A stretch of DNA of 64,000 bases from Paenibacillus riograndensis SBR5 (GTDB lineage: Bacteria; Bacillota; Bacilli; Paenibacillales; Paenibacillaceae). The DNA lies in NCBI RefSeq assembly GCF_000981585.1, contig NZ_LN831776.1, forward strand, positions 3,083,187-3,147,186, written 5' to 3'. The notes beneath the pieces are model-generated. The model was given only the letters and a program-made list of their open reading frames with translations, was not told where the DNA came from and did not search any database. Positions 27,030-34,741 of the stretch are shown piece by piece. Each line of letters starts with the position of its first letter. The stretch's first letter is position 1. A program made the translations under genes and the position numbers.

Positions 27030-27656
27030 ATGATCTTTATAAGGTATGAGAAATGGAAAGGATACATCCGCTATTATCCGGTGACTTGTATCCTGATTCT
27101 GCTGAATGTGCTGATGTTCATTGTGCTTACCGCCAACGGCGGCTCGACCAATCTGGAAACATTATTGAAATACGGGGCTACGCTGAATGCCGGTCCGGAA
27201 ATGGACGAGATGTGGCGTTATGTGACGGCGACCTTTTTGCATAACGGGTTTGCCCATTTATTTTTTAACTGCTTTGCGCTTCTGGTGTTTGCTCCGCCGC
27301 TTGAGCGGCTGATGGGCTGGTGGCGGTATGCGCTGCTCTATATGGCCGGGGGCTTCATTGCCAATTATCTGTCCGTGGTCTTCAGCAGCCGTTCGGTTGT
27401 GGATGTGGCTACAGTCTCTGTGGGCGCGTCAGGTGCAATCTATGCCGTCTACGGCGCATTTCTCTATATTGCCCTCCTGCAGAGAGGGATGATGGACGAG
27501 AACTCGCGCAAGACACTTTACGGCCTTCTGGTGATGGGGATCATTATGTCCTTCGCTACTCCATACGTCAATTGGATGGCGCATCTGAGCGGCCTGGCCG
27601 CCGGTTTTTTCCTGTATGGACTGATTATTCGTATTTTCAAAAGAAGCCGACGATAG
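27030..27656 (+). CDS. Rhomboid family intramembrane serine protease
   Basis: A 208-residue six-helix membrane protease that cuts transmembrane proteins within the bilayer. The catalytic Ser134 is in GASGAIY and the His185 in NWMAHLSGLAAG; the oxyanion-loop motif HNGFAHLFFN supplies the usual His and Asn. All active-site residues are present, so it is probably active. ATG 27030 begins the ORF; the LysR gene starts 13 bases after its stop, so the two may be one transcript. Substrates are unknown. Confidence 0.94.
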   Translation: MIFIRYEKWKGYIRYYPVTCILILLNVLMFIVLTANGGSTNLETLLKYGATLNAGPEMDEMWRYVTATFLHNGFAHLFFNCFALLVFAPPLERLMGWWRYALLYMAGGFIANYLSVVFSSRSVVDVATVSVGASGAIYAVYGAFLYIALLQRGMMDENSRKTLYGLLVMGIIMSFATPYVNWMAHLSGLAAGFFLYGLIIRIFKRSRR

Positions 27657-27669
27657 GAGAGGTGCTCAA

Positions 27670-28584
27670 GTGGAGCTTAGACAGCTGCAATATTTTCTAA
27701 AGGTTGCTCAGAAGGAACATGTAACAAGAGCTGCGGAGGAATTGCATGTCGCGCAATCCGCAGTAAGCCGCCAGATTCATCAGCTGGAGCAGGAGCTCGG
27801 TGTCGACTTGTTCATGCAAAAGGGGCGTAACCTGCAGCTGACACCAGTGGGGCAGCTCTTTTGCAAAAGGGTGGAATCCGTGCTCAAGGAGCTGGAACGT
27901 TCTGTGGCGGAGGTCCATGAATTTCTGGACCCTGAACGCGGTGAGATCCGTATCGGATTTCCCCACAGTCTGGGAACGCATTTGATTCCTTCGATCGTGG
28001 CGGAATTCCGGAAATACTATCCGCATGTGAAATTCCGCTTCAAGCAAGGGTCATACCCTTCCCTCATTAAAGATGTAATTTCTGGAGAAGTAGACTTGGC
28101 CTTTGTCTCCCCTTTTCCGGAGAACGATGAGCATGTGGCCGGGGATATTGTGATGACGGAGGAACTGTTTGCCATCCTTCCGCAGAATCATCCGCTGGCC
28201 GGGGAGAAGGTCATCCGGCTGGAGCAGCTGCGGGAAGAGAAGTTTGTTCTGTTCAGCCAGGGATATTCACTGAGGCCGATCGTGTGGCAGGCCTGCCTGC
28301 AGGCGGGCTTCAAACCCCAGATAGCCTTTGAAGGCGGAGAAACGGACACCATACGCGGTTTGGTCGCTGCGGGCATGGGCGTGAGTCTGCTCCCGGAGAT
28401 GGCTCTGTATCAGACCAATCCAATGCAGCCTGCGCAGGTGCGGGTCGTAGAGCCCCCTGTAACCAGGACGGTCGGGCTCATCCACCGGGCTGATGGCAAG
28501 CTGCCCTTGGTGGCCCGGTCCTTCCGGACCTTTCTGCTGACCTATTTCAGAGACAGAAATAACAATACCCCGGTAGGCTCCTAG
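27670..28584 (+). CDS. LysR family transcriptional regulator
   Basis: A 304-residue LysR-type regulator: winged HTH at about residues 17-37 (THVTRAAEELHVAQSAVSRQIHQLE region) and a PBP2-like effector domain from about 90, starting EIRIGFPHSLGTHLIPSIV. The effector domain resembles GltC/CynR-type members. LysR proteins usually act on a divergent neighbour, but here the upstream gene is a same-strand rhomboid gene, so the target is not evident. GTG 27670 follows AGGAGAGG. A terminator hairpin lies over the last codons. Confidence 0.94.
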   Translation: MELRQLQYFLKVAQKEHVTRAAEELHVAQSAVSRQIHQLEQELGVDLFMQKGRNLQLTPVGQLFCKRVESVLKELERSVAEVHEFLDPERGEIRIGFPHSLGTHLIPSIVAEFRKYYPHVKFRFKQGSYPSLIKDVISGEVDLAFVSPFPENDEHVAGDIVMTEELFAILPQNHPLAGEKVIRLEQLREEKFVLFSQGYSLRPIVWQACLQAGFKPQIAFEGGETDTIRGLVAAGMGVSLLPEMALYQTNPMQPAQVRVVEPPVTRTVGLIHRADGKLPLVARSFRTFLLTYFRDRNNNTPVGS

Positions 28585-28598
28585 CCTCCGGGGTATTT
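28565..28598. terminator. Terminator hairpin overlapping the end of the LysR gene
   Basis: AATACCCCGG..AGGC and GCCT.CCGGGGTATT pair over a TCCTA loop. The left arm encodes the last codons of the LysR gene. T content after the stem is moderate (TTTGTTAT), and the A-rich left side could serve the convergent gene. Confidence 0.75.
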
Positions 28599-28654
28599 GT
28601 TATAGTATTAATCTGGTTCACGTTATTGTGGTGCAGAGTGTACCGTTATCCAGC

Positions 28655-29332
28655 TTAGTCGCGGTTCCCGAGGAACATGGTGATCAGACGCAGCAGCTCA
28701 AGCAAGGAGACCAGAGCTGCGGCTACGTAAGTCAGGGCTGCCGCGTTCAGCACCTTCGCCACACCGCGTTCTTCTTCGTTGCGGATATACCCTTGCTCAA
28801 CCATGACCTGACGCGCCCGGTTGCTGGCGTTGAATTCTACAGGGAGCGTTACGAGCTGAAAGGCAACGGCAGCTGAAAAGAAGATGATGCCGAGGCCGAT
28901 CAGATTAAAAGAGCTGAATAGAAAACCTGCCAGCAGCATAAAGGGTGCGACACCCGAAGCGATATTGACTACCGGGAACATCCGGTGGCGCAGCGTAAGC
29001 ATCGGGTAATGAACTTTGTGCTGAATCGCATGGCCAACCTCATGGCACGCTACAGAGATGGCTGCGATGGAACGTTCGTAATATACGGGCTCTGACAAAC
29101 GCACAACCCGGTGAATAGGGTCGTAGTGGTCGGAAAGAGCGCCGCGGACGGGCTCAATCGGCACATCCCCCAGACCGTTGGCGTCGAGCATCCGCCGCGC
29201 CGCATCATAGCCGGTCATTCCACTGGTATTAGCCACCTTGGCCCATTTATTGAAATTGCCTTTGACCCGAAATTGTGCCCACAATGAAAATAGAAAAGCG
29301 ATTATTACCAACAGATACATCAATGGCATCAT
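28655..29332 (-). CDS. YugP-like membrane zinc metallopeptidase
   Basis: A 225-residue membrane protein of the Zn_peptidase_2 family, like B. subtilis YugP. The zinc motif is H97-E98-V-G-H101 in VACHEVGHAIQH. An N-terminal helix (about 3-20), two central helices (about 118-160) and a C-terminal helix are visible. The downstream EFNASNRA stretch supplies a candidate third ligand. Its substrate is unknown. ATG 29332 follows a GGAGGAATGAC-like site. The MerR gene upstream on the same strand ends 32 bases before it, so co-transcription is likely. Confidence 0.9.
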   Translation of the reverse strand: MMPLMYLLVIIAFLFSLWAQFRVKGNFNKWAKVANTSGMTGYDAARRMLDANGLGDVPIEPVRGALSDHYDPIHRVVRLSEPVYYERSIAAISVACHEVGHAIQHKVHYPMLTLRHRMFPVVNIASGVAPFMLLAGFLFSSFNLIGLGIIFFSAAVAFQLVTLPVEFNASNRARQVMVEQGYIRNEEERGVAKVLNAAALTYVAAALVSLLELLRLITMFLGNRD

Positions 29333-29364
29333 ATGTCATTCCTCCACTATAGTTAATAAGCTGA

Positions 29365-29796
29365 TTACATTGGCGGTCCTTGCGTGAGCAGGAGCTTGAT
29401 CGCTTCCATGCAGGCAACTCCTTGGGGAAGAAGCGCGGCCAGTGCACGTCTGGCCTGAACGGGCTTCAAACCGCTGATGACAGGTTCAAGCGCCTTCACC
29501 TCACGCTCCAGCCGCTGCATTTGCAGCTCTAGCTCCGCCAATCTGTCCGAAACGTCATTTTCGGAGGTGGCTGCATTCCACTTGCTCATCATGGATTTGA
29601 TCTCATCCAATGTATATTTCTCTTGCTTTAGTTGATTAATACGCTCCAAAGCGACAAGGGTTTCATGGCTGTACAACCGGTAATTTTTAACACTTCTTGA
29701 TTCCGGCGCAATCAATCCCAGCTTCGTGTAATAATCAATGGTCCGTTCGCTGGTATGGGCGGCTTTGGCCAGTTCGCCAATCCGGTAAAGGGTCAT
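29365..29796 (-). CDS. MerR family transcriptional regulator
   Basis: A 143-residue regulator with an N-terminal MerR winged HTH (YRIGELAKAAHTSERTIDYYTKLGLI, 4-29) and RLYSHETLVALERI, then a long dimerisation coiled coil (about 75-105). The C-terminal part lacks the paired Cys of metal sensors, so it is a drug- or stress-type member or one with an unrecognised signal. The in-frame GTG at 29814 overlaps its own GAGG and is less likely than ATG 29796. It probably controls itself and the YugP gene. Confidence 0.88.
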   Translation of the reverse strand: MTLYRIGELAKAAHTSERTIDYYTKLGLIAPESRSVKNYRLYSHETLVALERINQLKQEKYTLDEIKSMMSKWNAATSENDVSDRLAELELQMQRLEREVKALEPVISGLKPVQARRALAALLPQGVACMEAIKLLLTQGPPM

Positions 29797-30150
29797 ATCC
29801 CCATGGTCTCTCACCTCGTTGAATGAATTCGTTGGATCGGAAGGATATATTTTTCTTTCTATAATAATAGAGCATACTTAATGATAGCAAATCACAAACC
29901 GTACAGTCAAACGTCATACTTACTTTAAGTATATGCTGGGAGTAGCATAAGATGCCTGTGTGGTTGGTCTTATATTCAGCATATGCAATTCACTTGAGAG
30001 GGTCTGAAAGCATTGGTGAAATATATTACATATCATGTTAACTTCTATTGTGGAAATCACTTCTTATCGCTGTAATAAATGAGGGGGATGTCCATTTTCG
30101 AAGAAAACATGAGCTTCCATAAATAAATTAAGCTATCCAAAAAAATAGTC

Positions 30151-30180
30151 TTGTCAATTTACCTGACTTCTGATTATAAT
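30151..30180 (+). promoter_or_regulatory. Sigma-A promoter of amtB
   Basis: TTGTCA (30151-30156), 18-base spacer, TATAAT (30175-30180). The expected start is near 30187, giving a leader of about 50 bases. Confidence 0.78.
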
Positions 30181-30218
30181 GACATTAAGAGTTTCACGCT
30201 TTGTTAGAAAATATAACA
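30180..30218 (+). promoter_or_regulatory. Tandem GlnR/TnrA-like operator of amtB
   Basis: TGTTAGAAAATATAACA (30202-30218) is a perfect match to the GlnR/TnrA box TGTNAN7TNACA. A degenerate box, TGACATTAAGAGTTTCA (30180-30196), lies 22 bp upstream centre to centre, about two helical turns. Both lie at or after the start of transcription, the position of repressing GlnR sites. Genes in the 423-base gap before amtB: none seen. Confidence 0.75.
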
Positions 30219-30237
30219 CTGGGGAGTGGGGTAAAGA

Positions 30238-31632
30238 ATGAGAAAAAAGATGATAATGATGTTTCTGGCTATGATCACATTGATGGTCTATCCGGTTAGC
30301 GCATTTGCCGCTGACGGCCCGACAGCACCGGATTTGCAAATCGGATTGGATACGGCGTTTACGTTCCTGGCCTTCATTCTGGTATTCTTTATGCAAGCGG
30401 GATTTGCAATGCTTGAAGCCGGCTCGGTCCGGATGAAGAACGCAGGCCACGTTGCAGGTAAGACTGTACTGACGCTGGCAATCGCGAGCTTATGCTTCTG
30501 GGCTATCGGCTTCGGGTTCGGGTTTGGGAACGGCAATGGATTCTTCGGAACTACAGGCTTCCTGTACGGCGGGGATACTCAAGCTGCATCGTTCGATTCC
30601 CTGGCATTCTCCGATGTCACTCTAAATGTTAAATTCCTCTTCCAGATGGCATTTGCAGCAGTTTCCCTGGCCATCGTATCCGGTGGTATGGCAGAACGTG
30701 CTAAACTAAGCGTATATATCGTATTCGGTATTTTGTTCTCCGTCGTGATTTATCCGGTTGTTGCTCACTGGGTATGGGGCGGCGGCTGGCTGGCTGAGCT
30801 GGGCATGCAGGACTATGCAGGTTCCACCGTTGTCCATCTTACAGGTGCTACGGCGGCGGTTGTTGCAACTATTTTGCTTAAGCCCCGTCTTGGTAAATTC
30901 AATAAAGAAGGCAAACCTGTTATCATTCCAGGCCATAACCAAGTGTTCACTGTTCTTGGGGTAATCATTCTGTGGTTTGGCTGGTTCGGATTCAACCCCG
31001 GCAGCGCATTGTCCCCTATGGGCGGATTCTTCGGACATGTGGCATTGACAACTAATATTGCTGCAGCAGCAGGCGGTCTGGCTGCGCTCATCGCTTCCTG
31101 GCTGTACTTCGGCAAGTCGGATATTCCGGCTATGCTGAACGGGGTGCTGGCTGCATTGGTTGCCATCACTGGGGCTTGCGCATTTGTGGAGCCTTGGGCT
31201 GCAATTCTGATTGGCTTTGTCGCCGGCGCCTTCACATTCATGACTTCGCAGTGGCTGGAACGTGCAGGACTTGACGATCCGATTTATGCTTTTTCCGTAC
31301 ATGGTATTGCAGGGATGTGGGGTGCGGTTTCCACCGGTTTGTTCGCAACACCTGATCTGATTACTAAAGGCGCACTTGTTGGGAAAGCGGGCTTGTTCTA
31401 CGGCGGAGGATTCCACCAATTGGGTGTTCAGATTCTCGGGGTTGCAGGTACCTTCGTATTCGTTGCTGTAATGTCCTTCATCATCCTCTATGTCATGAAG
31501 CTGGTTATCGGTCTCCGGGTTACAGAGGAAGAAGAATTGATGGGTCTGGACATCAGTGAACATGGGACTTACGGCTATCCGGAACAAATGAAGCTGATTG
31601 CAGAATCGGAATCCAAGACCCTAAAACACTAA
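30238..31632 (+). CDS. amtB: Ammonium transporter (Amt family)
   Basis: A 464-residue ammonium channel with an N-terminal cleavable-type signal (AFAA near residue 24) and eleven helices. The twin conducting histidines are about H200 (STVVHLTGA) and H354 (YAFSVHGIAGMWG); the Phe gate and AEGTVVH-like region are in place. The C-terminal tail (VTEEEELMGLDISEHG) is the element that PII proteins bind in other species. The window has no glnK/PII gene beside it. Expression is probably under GlnR via the tandem boxes. ATG 30238 follows GGGGAGTGGGG. Confidence 0.97.
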   Translation: MRKKMIMMFLAMITLMVYPVSAFAADGPTAPDLQIGLDTAFTFLAFILVFFMQAGFAMLEAGSVRMKNAGHVAGKTVLTLAIASLCFWAIGFGFGFGNGNGFFGTTGFLYGGDTQAASFDSLAFSDVTLNVKFLFQMAFAAVSLAIVSGGMAERAKLSVYIVFGILFSVVIYPVVAHWVWGGGWLAELGMQDYAGSTVVHLTGATAAVVATILLKPRLGKFNKEGKPVIIPGHNQVFTVLGVIILWFGWFGFNPGSALSPMGGFFGHVALTTNIAAAAGGLAALIASWLYFGKSDIPAMLNGVLAALVAITGACAFVEPWAAILIGFVAGAFTFMTSQWLERAGLDDPIYAFSVHGIAGMWGAVSTGLFATPDLITKGALVGKAGLFYGGGFHQLGVQILGVAGTFVFVAVMSFIILYVMKLVIGLRVTEEEELMGLDISEHGTYGYPEQMKLIAESESKTLKH

Positions 31633-31660
31633 TAACTTCACTTGTTGGGAGGCGGACCGA

Positions 31661-32743
31661 GTGGCTTCGATGGAGACGGCAGAGTGGAATGAAGATAAAA
31701 GATATTTGTCCATCGCAGCGGCCGGTTCGCCGCAGGAGCTTAAGGCAAGGCGTATCGCTTGTCAAACAGTACTGCTGGAGCAGTTAAACGTTATTCCGGT
31801 TGAGGAATGGCTGTCCCGGGTTAATGCCATGCATGACCGGATTGCCGGGGCGGCGGTCAGCATATGTGAGGCGCAGATGAAAGAGGCGGGCTACGGCCCG
31901 CCTCCCTGCGCCTATTCCTTTATTGTGTTCGGCAGTGCCGGCAGACAGGAAGCCACCCTATGGAGTGATCAGGATAACGGTCTAATTGTTGAAGGGGAAC
32001 CGGATGGTATTAAAAAAGTTTATTTTGAAGCCTTTGGTGTGATGCTGTCCAATGTGCTTGAAGAAGCAGGTTATGAGAAATGCGACGGCAAAGTGATGTG
32101 CTCTGAACCCTTATGGCGCAAAACGCTGCCCGAATGGAAGCGGCAGCTCGCAGGCTGGATGAGCCAGCTGGAATGGGAACCGATCCGCTATCTCATTATT
32201 GCCTCCGATATGCGCCATGTTGCAGGAAATACAGCGTTGTCCACGGAGTGGAGGGAAGCCTTGCATGCGGGCTTCGTAAATAATGAGAAACTGTCTACAG
32301 CGGTGCTCCGCAATACGGTCCGCCACAAAGCCACGCTTAATCTGCTCGGCCAGGTGCTTACGGAGCGTTTTGGCGATTATGCGGGAGGCTTTGACGTTAA
32401 ATACGGTGTCTATATTCCTTTGGTTAATATCGTCAGACATTTGGCGCTGCTTCACGGTGTACGGGACAGCTCAACGCTGAAGAGGCTGGAGCAGCTGGCT
32501 AAGCTCGGAAAGTATGAGCATCTGGATGATATCAGGCGTGCTTTTTTAACGGCGCAGCGTATGCGTGTGAATACACCCTATGCCGTTCAGGACGGCTTAT
32601 TGTCCAGCAGTGACTATATTGCTGAGAGCGACCTGAAGAACAAGCAGCTTTTATCGGAGCTGCGGGATAGTCTGCTGCTTGTCAGGCGTTTGCACAAAGC
32701 CCTGCAGCGTCAGCTCCGGTCAGCAGAAAGGAGGCAGTCATGA
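31661..32743 (+). CDS. GlnD-like nucleotidyltransferase (DUF294 type)
   Basis: A 360-residue cytosolic protein with a nucleotidyltransferase signature at about residues 90-106: FGSAGRQEATLWSDQDNGLI, matching the GSxxR...SDxD pattern of GlnD/KNTase-like enzymes. The C-terminal part (about 200-355) is helical like DUF294_C. Such proteins are related to PII uridylyltransferases. It starts 28 bases after amtB and ends in a 4-base overlap with the exonuclease gene, so the three genes form an operon under the GlnR boxes. This suggests a link to nitrogen status; the target to be modified is unknown. GTG 31661 follows GGGAGGCGG. Confidence 0.85.
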   Translation: MASMETAEWNEDKRYLSIAAAGSPQELKARRIACQTVLLEQLNVIPVEEWLSRVNAMHDRIAGAAVSICEAQMKEAGYGPPPCAYSFIVFGSAGRQEATLWSDQDNGLIVEGEPDGIKKVYFEAFGVMLSNVLEEAGYEKCDGKVMCSEPLWRKTLPEWKRQLAGWMSQLEWEPIRYLIIASDMRHVAGNTALSTEWREALHAGFVNNEKLSTAVLRNTVRHKATLNLLGQVLTERFGDYAGGFDVKYGVYIPLVNIVRHLALLHGVRDSSTLKRLEQLAKLGKYEHLDDIRRAFLTAQRMRVNTPYAVQDGLLSSSDYIAESDLKNKQLLSELRDSLLLVRRLHKALQRQLRSAERRQS

Positions 32744-33489
32744 AGGAGCCGAACAAAGGCGGGGGGTTCTGGAACAATCTGAGGCAGGGCGGAATGCCGT
32801 CCGCCATCGCGTCCATCAGGGGCGGGGAAACGGCACAGCAAACGGCGCAGCAGATGGCCTTTATCCGGTCGCTGATGCGCGAGAAGCGGCGCCCTGAAGT
32901 ACTGCATACTCCGCTCTCGGAGCTGGAGACGGTTATCTTTGATTTGGAAACGACGGGCTTTTCCCATCAGCACGGCGATGAGATTCTGTCTTTTGGCGCT
33001 GTCAAGGTCGTCGGTGAGGAAATTAAGGAAGAGGAATGCTTTTATACCCTGGTGAACTGTCAAACCTCAATTCCGGAGGACATTACGAAACTAACGGGAA
33101 TATCAGAAGAAATGACGTCGGCGGCCCCTTCGCTGATCGACGGCCTGCATAATTTCATGTCATTTGTGGGGCAACAGGTGCTGGTGGCGCATGGAAGCAA
33201 TCATGATAAATCCTTTCTGAATGCCGCCCTGTGGAAGACCTCCAAGGTTCAGCTCACCCACCGGGTGCTCGATACCATGATGCTGGCCCGCTGGCTGGAG
33301 CCGCACCGGAGCAATTACACACTCGATGAGCTGCTGGCCGTACATGGAATCCCGATTCAAGGCCGGCACAATGCGCTGGAGGATGCCAGGATGACGGCAC
33401 AGTTATGGGTTCATTATCTGCGGGAGATTTCCAAGAAAAAGCAGGTGGATACCCTGGGTGACCTGTACGCTTATCTCAGCAGAGCGTAA
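32740..33489 (+). CDS. DnaQ-like 3'-5' exonuclease
   Basis: A 249-residue protein whose exonuclease fold carries DEDDh motifs: Exo I FDLETTG (about 67-73), Exo II near FVGQQVLVAHGSNHDKSFL and Exo III HNALEDARM (about 210-218). It resembles the PolIII epsilon-like exonuclease found beside DUF294 nucleotidyltransferases. The first 60 residues (Gln/Arg-rich) are an extra N-terminal segment. The ATG overlaps the preceding stop. It is translationally coupled to the GlnD-like gene. Its end overlaps the convergent JAMM gene by 14 bases. Whether it degrades DNA or RNA is not shown. Confidence 0.9.
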   Translation: MKEPNKGGGFWNNLRQGGMPSAIASIRGGETAQQTAQQMAFIRSLMREKRRPEVLHTPLSELETVIFDLETTGFSHQHGDEILSFGAVKVVGEEIKEEECFYTLVNCQTSIPEDITKLTGISEEMTSAAPSLIDGLHNFMSFVGQQVLVAHGSNHDKSFLNAALWKTSKVQLTHRVLDTMMLARWLEPHRSNYTLDELLAVHGIPIQGRHNALEDARMTAQLWVHYLREISKKKQVDTLGDLYAYLSRA

Positions 33490-33943
33490 GGGTTGATTGC
33501 AGTAGTGTGCAACTTGGCTTGCCATTGGCGTCAAGGTGGCGGCCGATCAGGAAACCGTTCAATCGGGGGGCGCTGCTGCTGAGCCCTGGAGATCCGATCA
33601 GATAGACCTGGAATTCGGCGCCGAGCGAAGACAAGCCCCGGATATCCGCGCTGGAAGGCCAAGGGGCTGTATGCGGATGGGAATGGAATATCCCAACTGG
33701 CGCAGGCTTTAGATAAAGAGCGGCAACCCATTCCTGCGGGTCAGGGACAAAAGCGTGCAGCGGGTCAGGCGCTACGTTGCGCATCGGCAGATACCTGTCG
33801 ATGCGCATGCCGCCCGCTGCGGCAGCGCCCAGCAGGACTCCGCATGCTTCATGCGGATAACAGGTCAGCATGTGCTTCCCCAGCGCCTGCTGCACGGAGG
33901 CATTCAGCTTAATCGGCTGGAGGTTTCCCTGGAATGCTGTCAC
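33476..33943 (-). CDS. JAMM/MPN-domain metalloprotease (M67 family)
   Basis: A 155-residue single-domain protein. The zinc motif HSHPHTAPWPSSAD gives H87, H89, S97 and D100, with the catalytic Glu at E32 in HEACGV: the full JAMM pattern. Bacterial M67 proteins remove small sulfur-carrier-like proteins or peptides, but no such partner (ThiS/MoaD-like) lies here. It is monocistronic and convergent with the exonuclease gene. Confidence 0.9.
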   Translation of the reverse strand: MTAFQGNLQPIKLNASVQQALGKHMLTCYPHEACGVLLGAAAAGGMRIDRYLPMRNVAPDPLHAFVPDPQEWVAALYLKPAPVGIFHSHPHTAPWPSSADIRGLSSLGAEFQVYLIGSPGLSSSAPRLNGFLIGRHLDANGKPSCTLLQSTLTLC

Positions 33944-34071
33944 TTGTTCACCCCTCTCTCTTCATAGGGTTTCGTCCTTTGGCGAAATCCTCTTTTTTGT
34001 ATTGGTTTGAAACTGCCGCAATTGGGGGTACAATAGGAGAAAAACATCCCACTTGCAAAGGACAAACCACT

Positions 34072-34641
34072 ATGAAAGCTGTGAATAAACGAAATATAAC
34101 GGTTATAGCGGTCATTGTTTTCCTGGCTTTTCTGGCTATAGAGCGTACAACCCAGTCAGAGCCGGAAGCGGTCCCAGCCATGGAGCAGCAGGGAAGCTCC
34201 AAACCTGCAAGCGGAGCGGGTAAGGGCCAGCCGGCACCCGCGTTCACTTTGCAGGGAGTAAATGGAGAGAACTACTCCGTTGAAGGGGCCAGAGAAAAAG
34301 CGGTGCTGGTGAATTTCTGGGCTTCCTGGTGTGAGCCTTGCCAGCAGGAGGCGCCTGCGCTGAATGCGCTGGCTTTGAAGTACAAAGATGTGCTCGACGT
34401 TTATGGGATCAACGTAACAAGCCAGGATTACAAGCCTAACGCGGAACGGTTTGTCAAGAAGTATATGCTGGCGTTTCCTGTTATGTATGATCTTAAAGGT
34501 GAGATTTTTGACAAATATAAAGGTGCTGTATTCCCCACCAATGTCCTTGTGGACAAAAACGGCGTGATCGCCGAGGTGATTCTCGGGCTCCTGTCCCCGG
34601 AAGAGCTTGAAAAGAAGATCATTACCCTGACCGGTTCCTGA
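34072..34641 (+). CDS. ResA/TlpA-like thiol-disulfide oxidoreductase
   Basis: A 189-residue protein with an N-terminal hydrophobic anchor (about 9-24) and an external thioredoxin domain. The active site is WCEPC (C87, C90), followed by the cis-Pro loop GAVFPTNVLVD. ResA-type proteins keep cytochrome c apoprotein cysteines reduced; others act in sporulation or oxidative stress. Without ccs/ccd genes nearby the partner is open. ATG 34072 is preferred to the longer in-frame start because the anchor begins there; AAAGG is present but weak. Confidence 0.9.
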   Translation: MKAVNKRNITVIAVIVFLAFLAIERTTQSEPEAVPAMEQQGSSKPASGAGKGQPAPAFTLQGVNGENYSVEGAREKAVLVNFWASWCEPCQQEAPALNALALKYKDVLDVYGINVTSQDYKPNAERFVKKYMLAFPVMYDLKGEIFDKYKGAVFPTNVLVDKNGVIAEVILGLLSPEELEKKIITLTGS

Positions 34642-34666
34642 TCAACAGGGATACGGAAAGGTTAGC

Positions 34667-34717
34667 AAAGCCCCTCAGCACCCTCGGGAACGTCCCGGGT
34701 GCGAGGGGCTTTGTTTT
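34667..34717. terminator. Terminator between convergent ResA-like and cimA genes
   Basis: AAAGCCCCTC..CACCC.CGGGA and TCCCGGGTGCGAGGGGCTTT form a long nearly perfect stem, then GTTTTG. It can serve both genes. Confidence 0.92.
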
Positions 34718-34741
34718 GAAATATAGACTGTTTCCTCTGAA

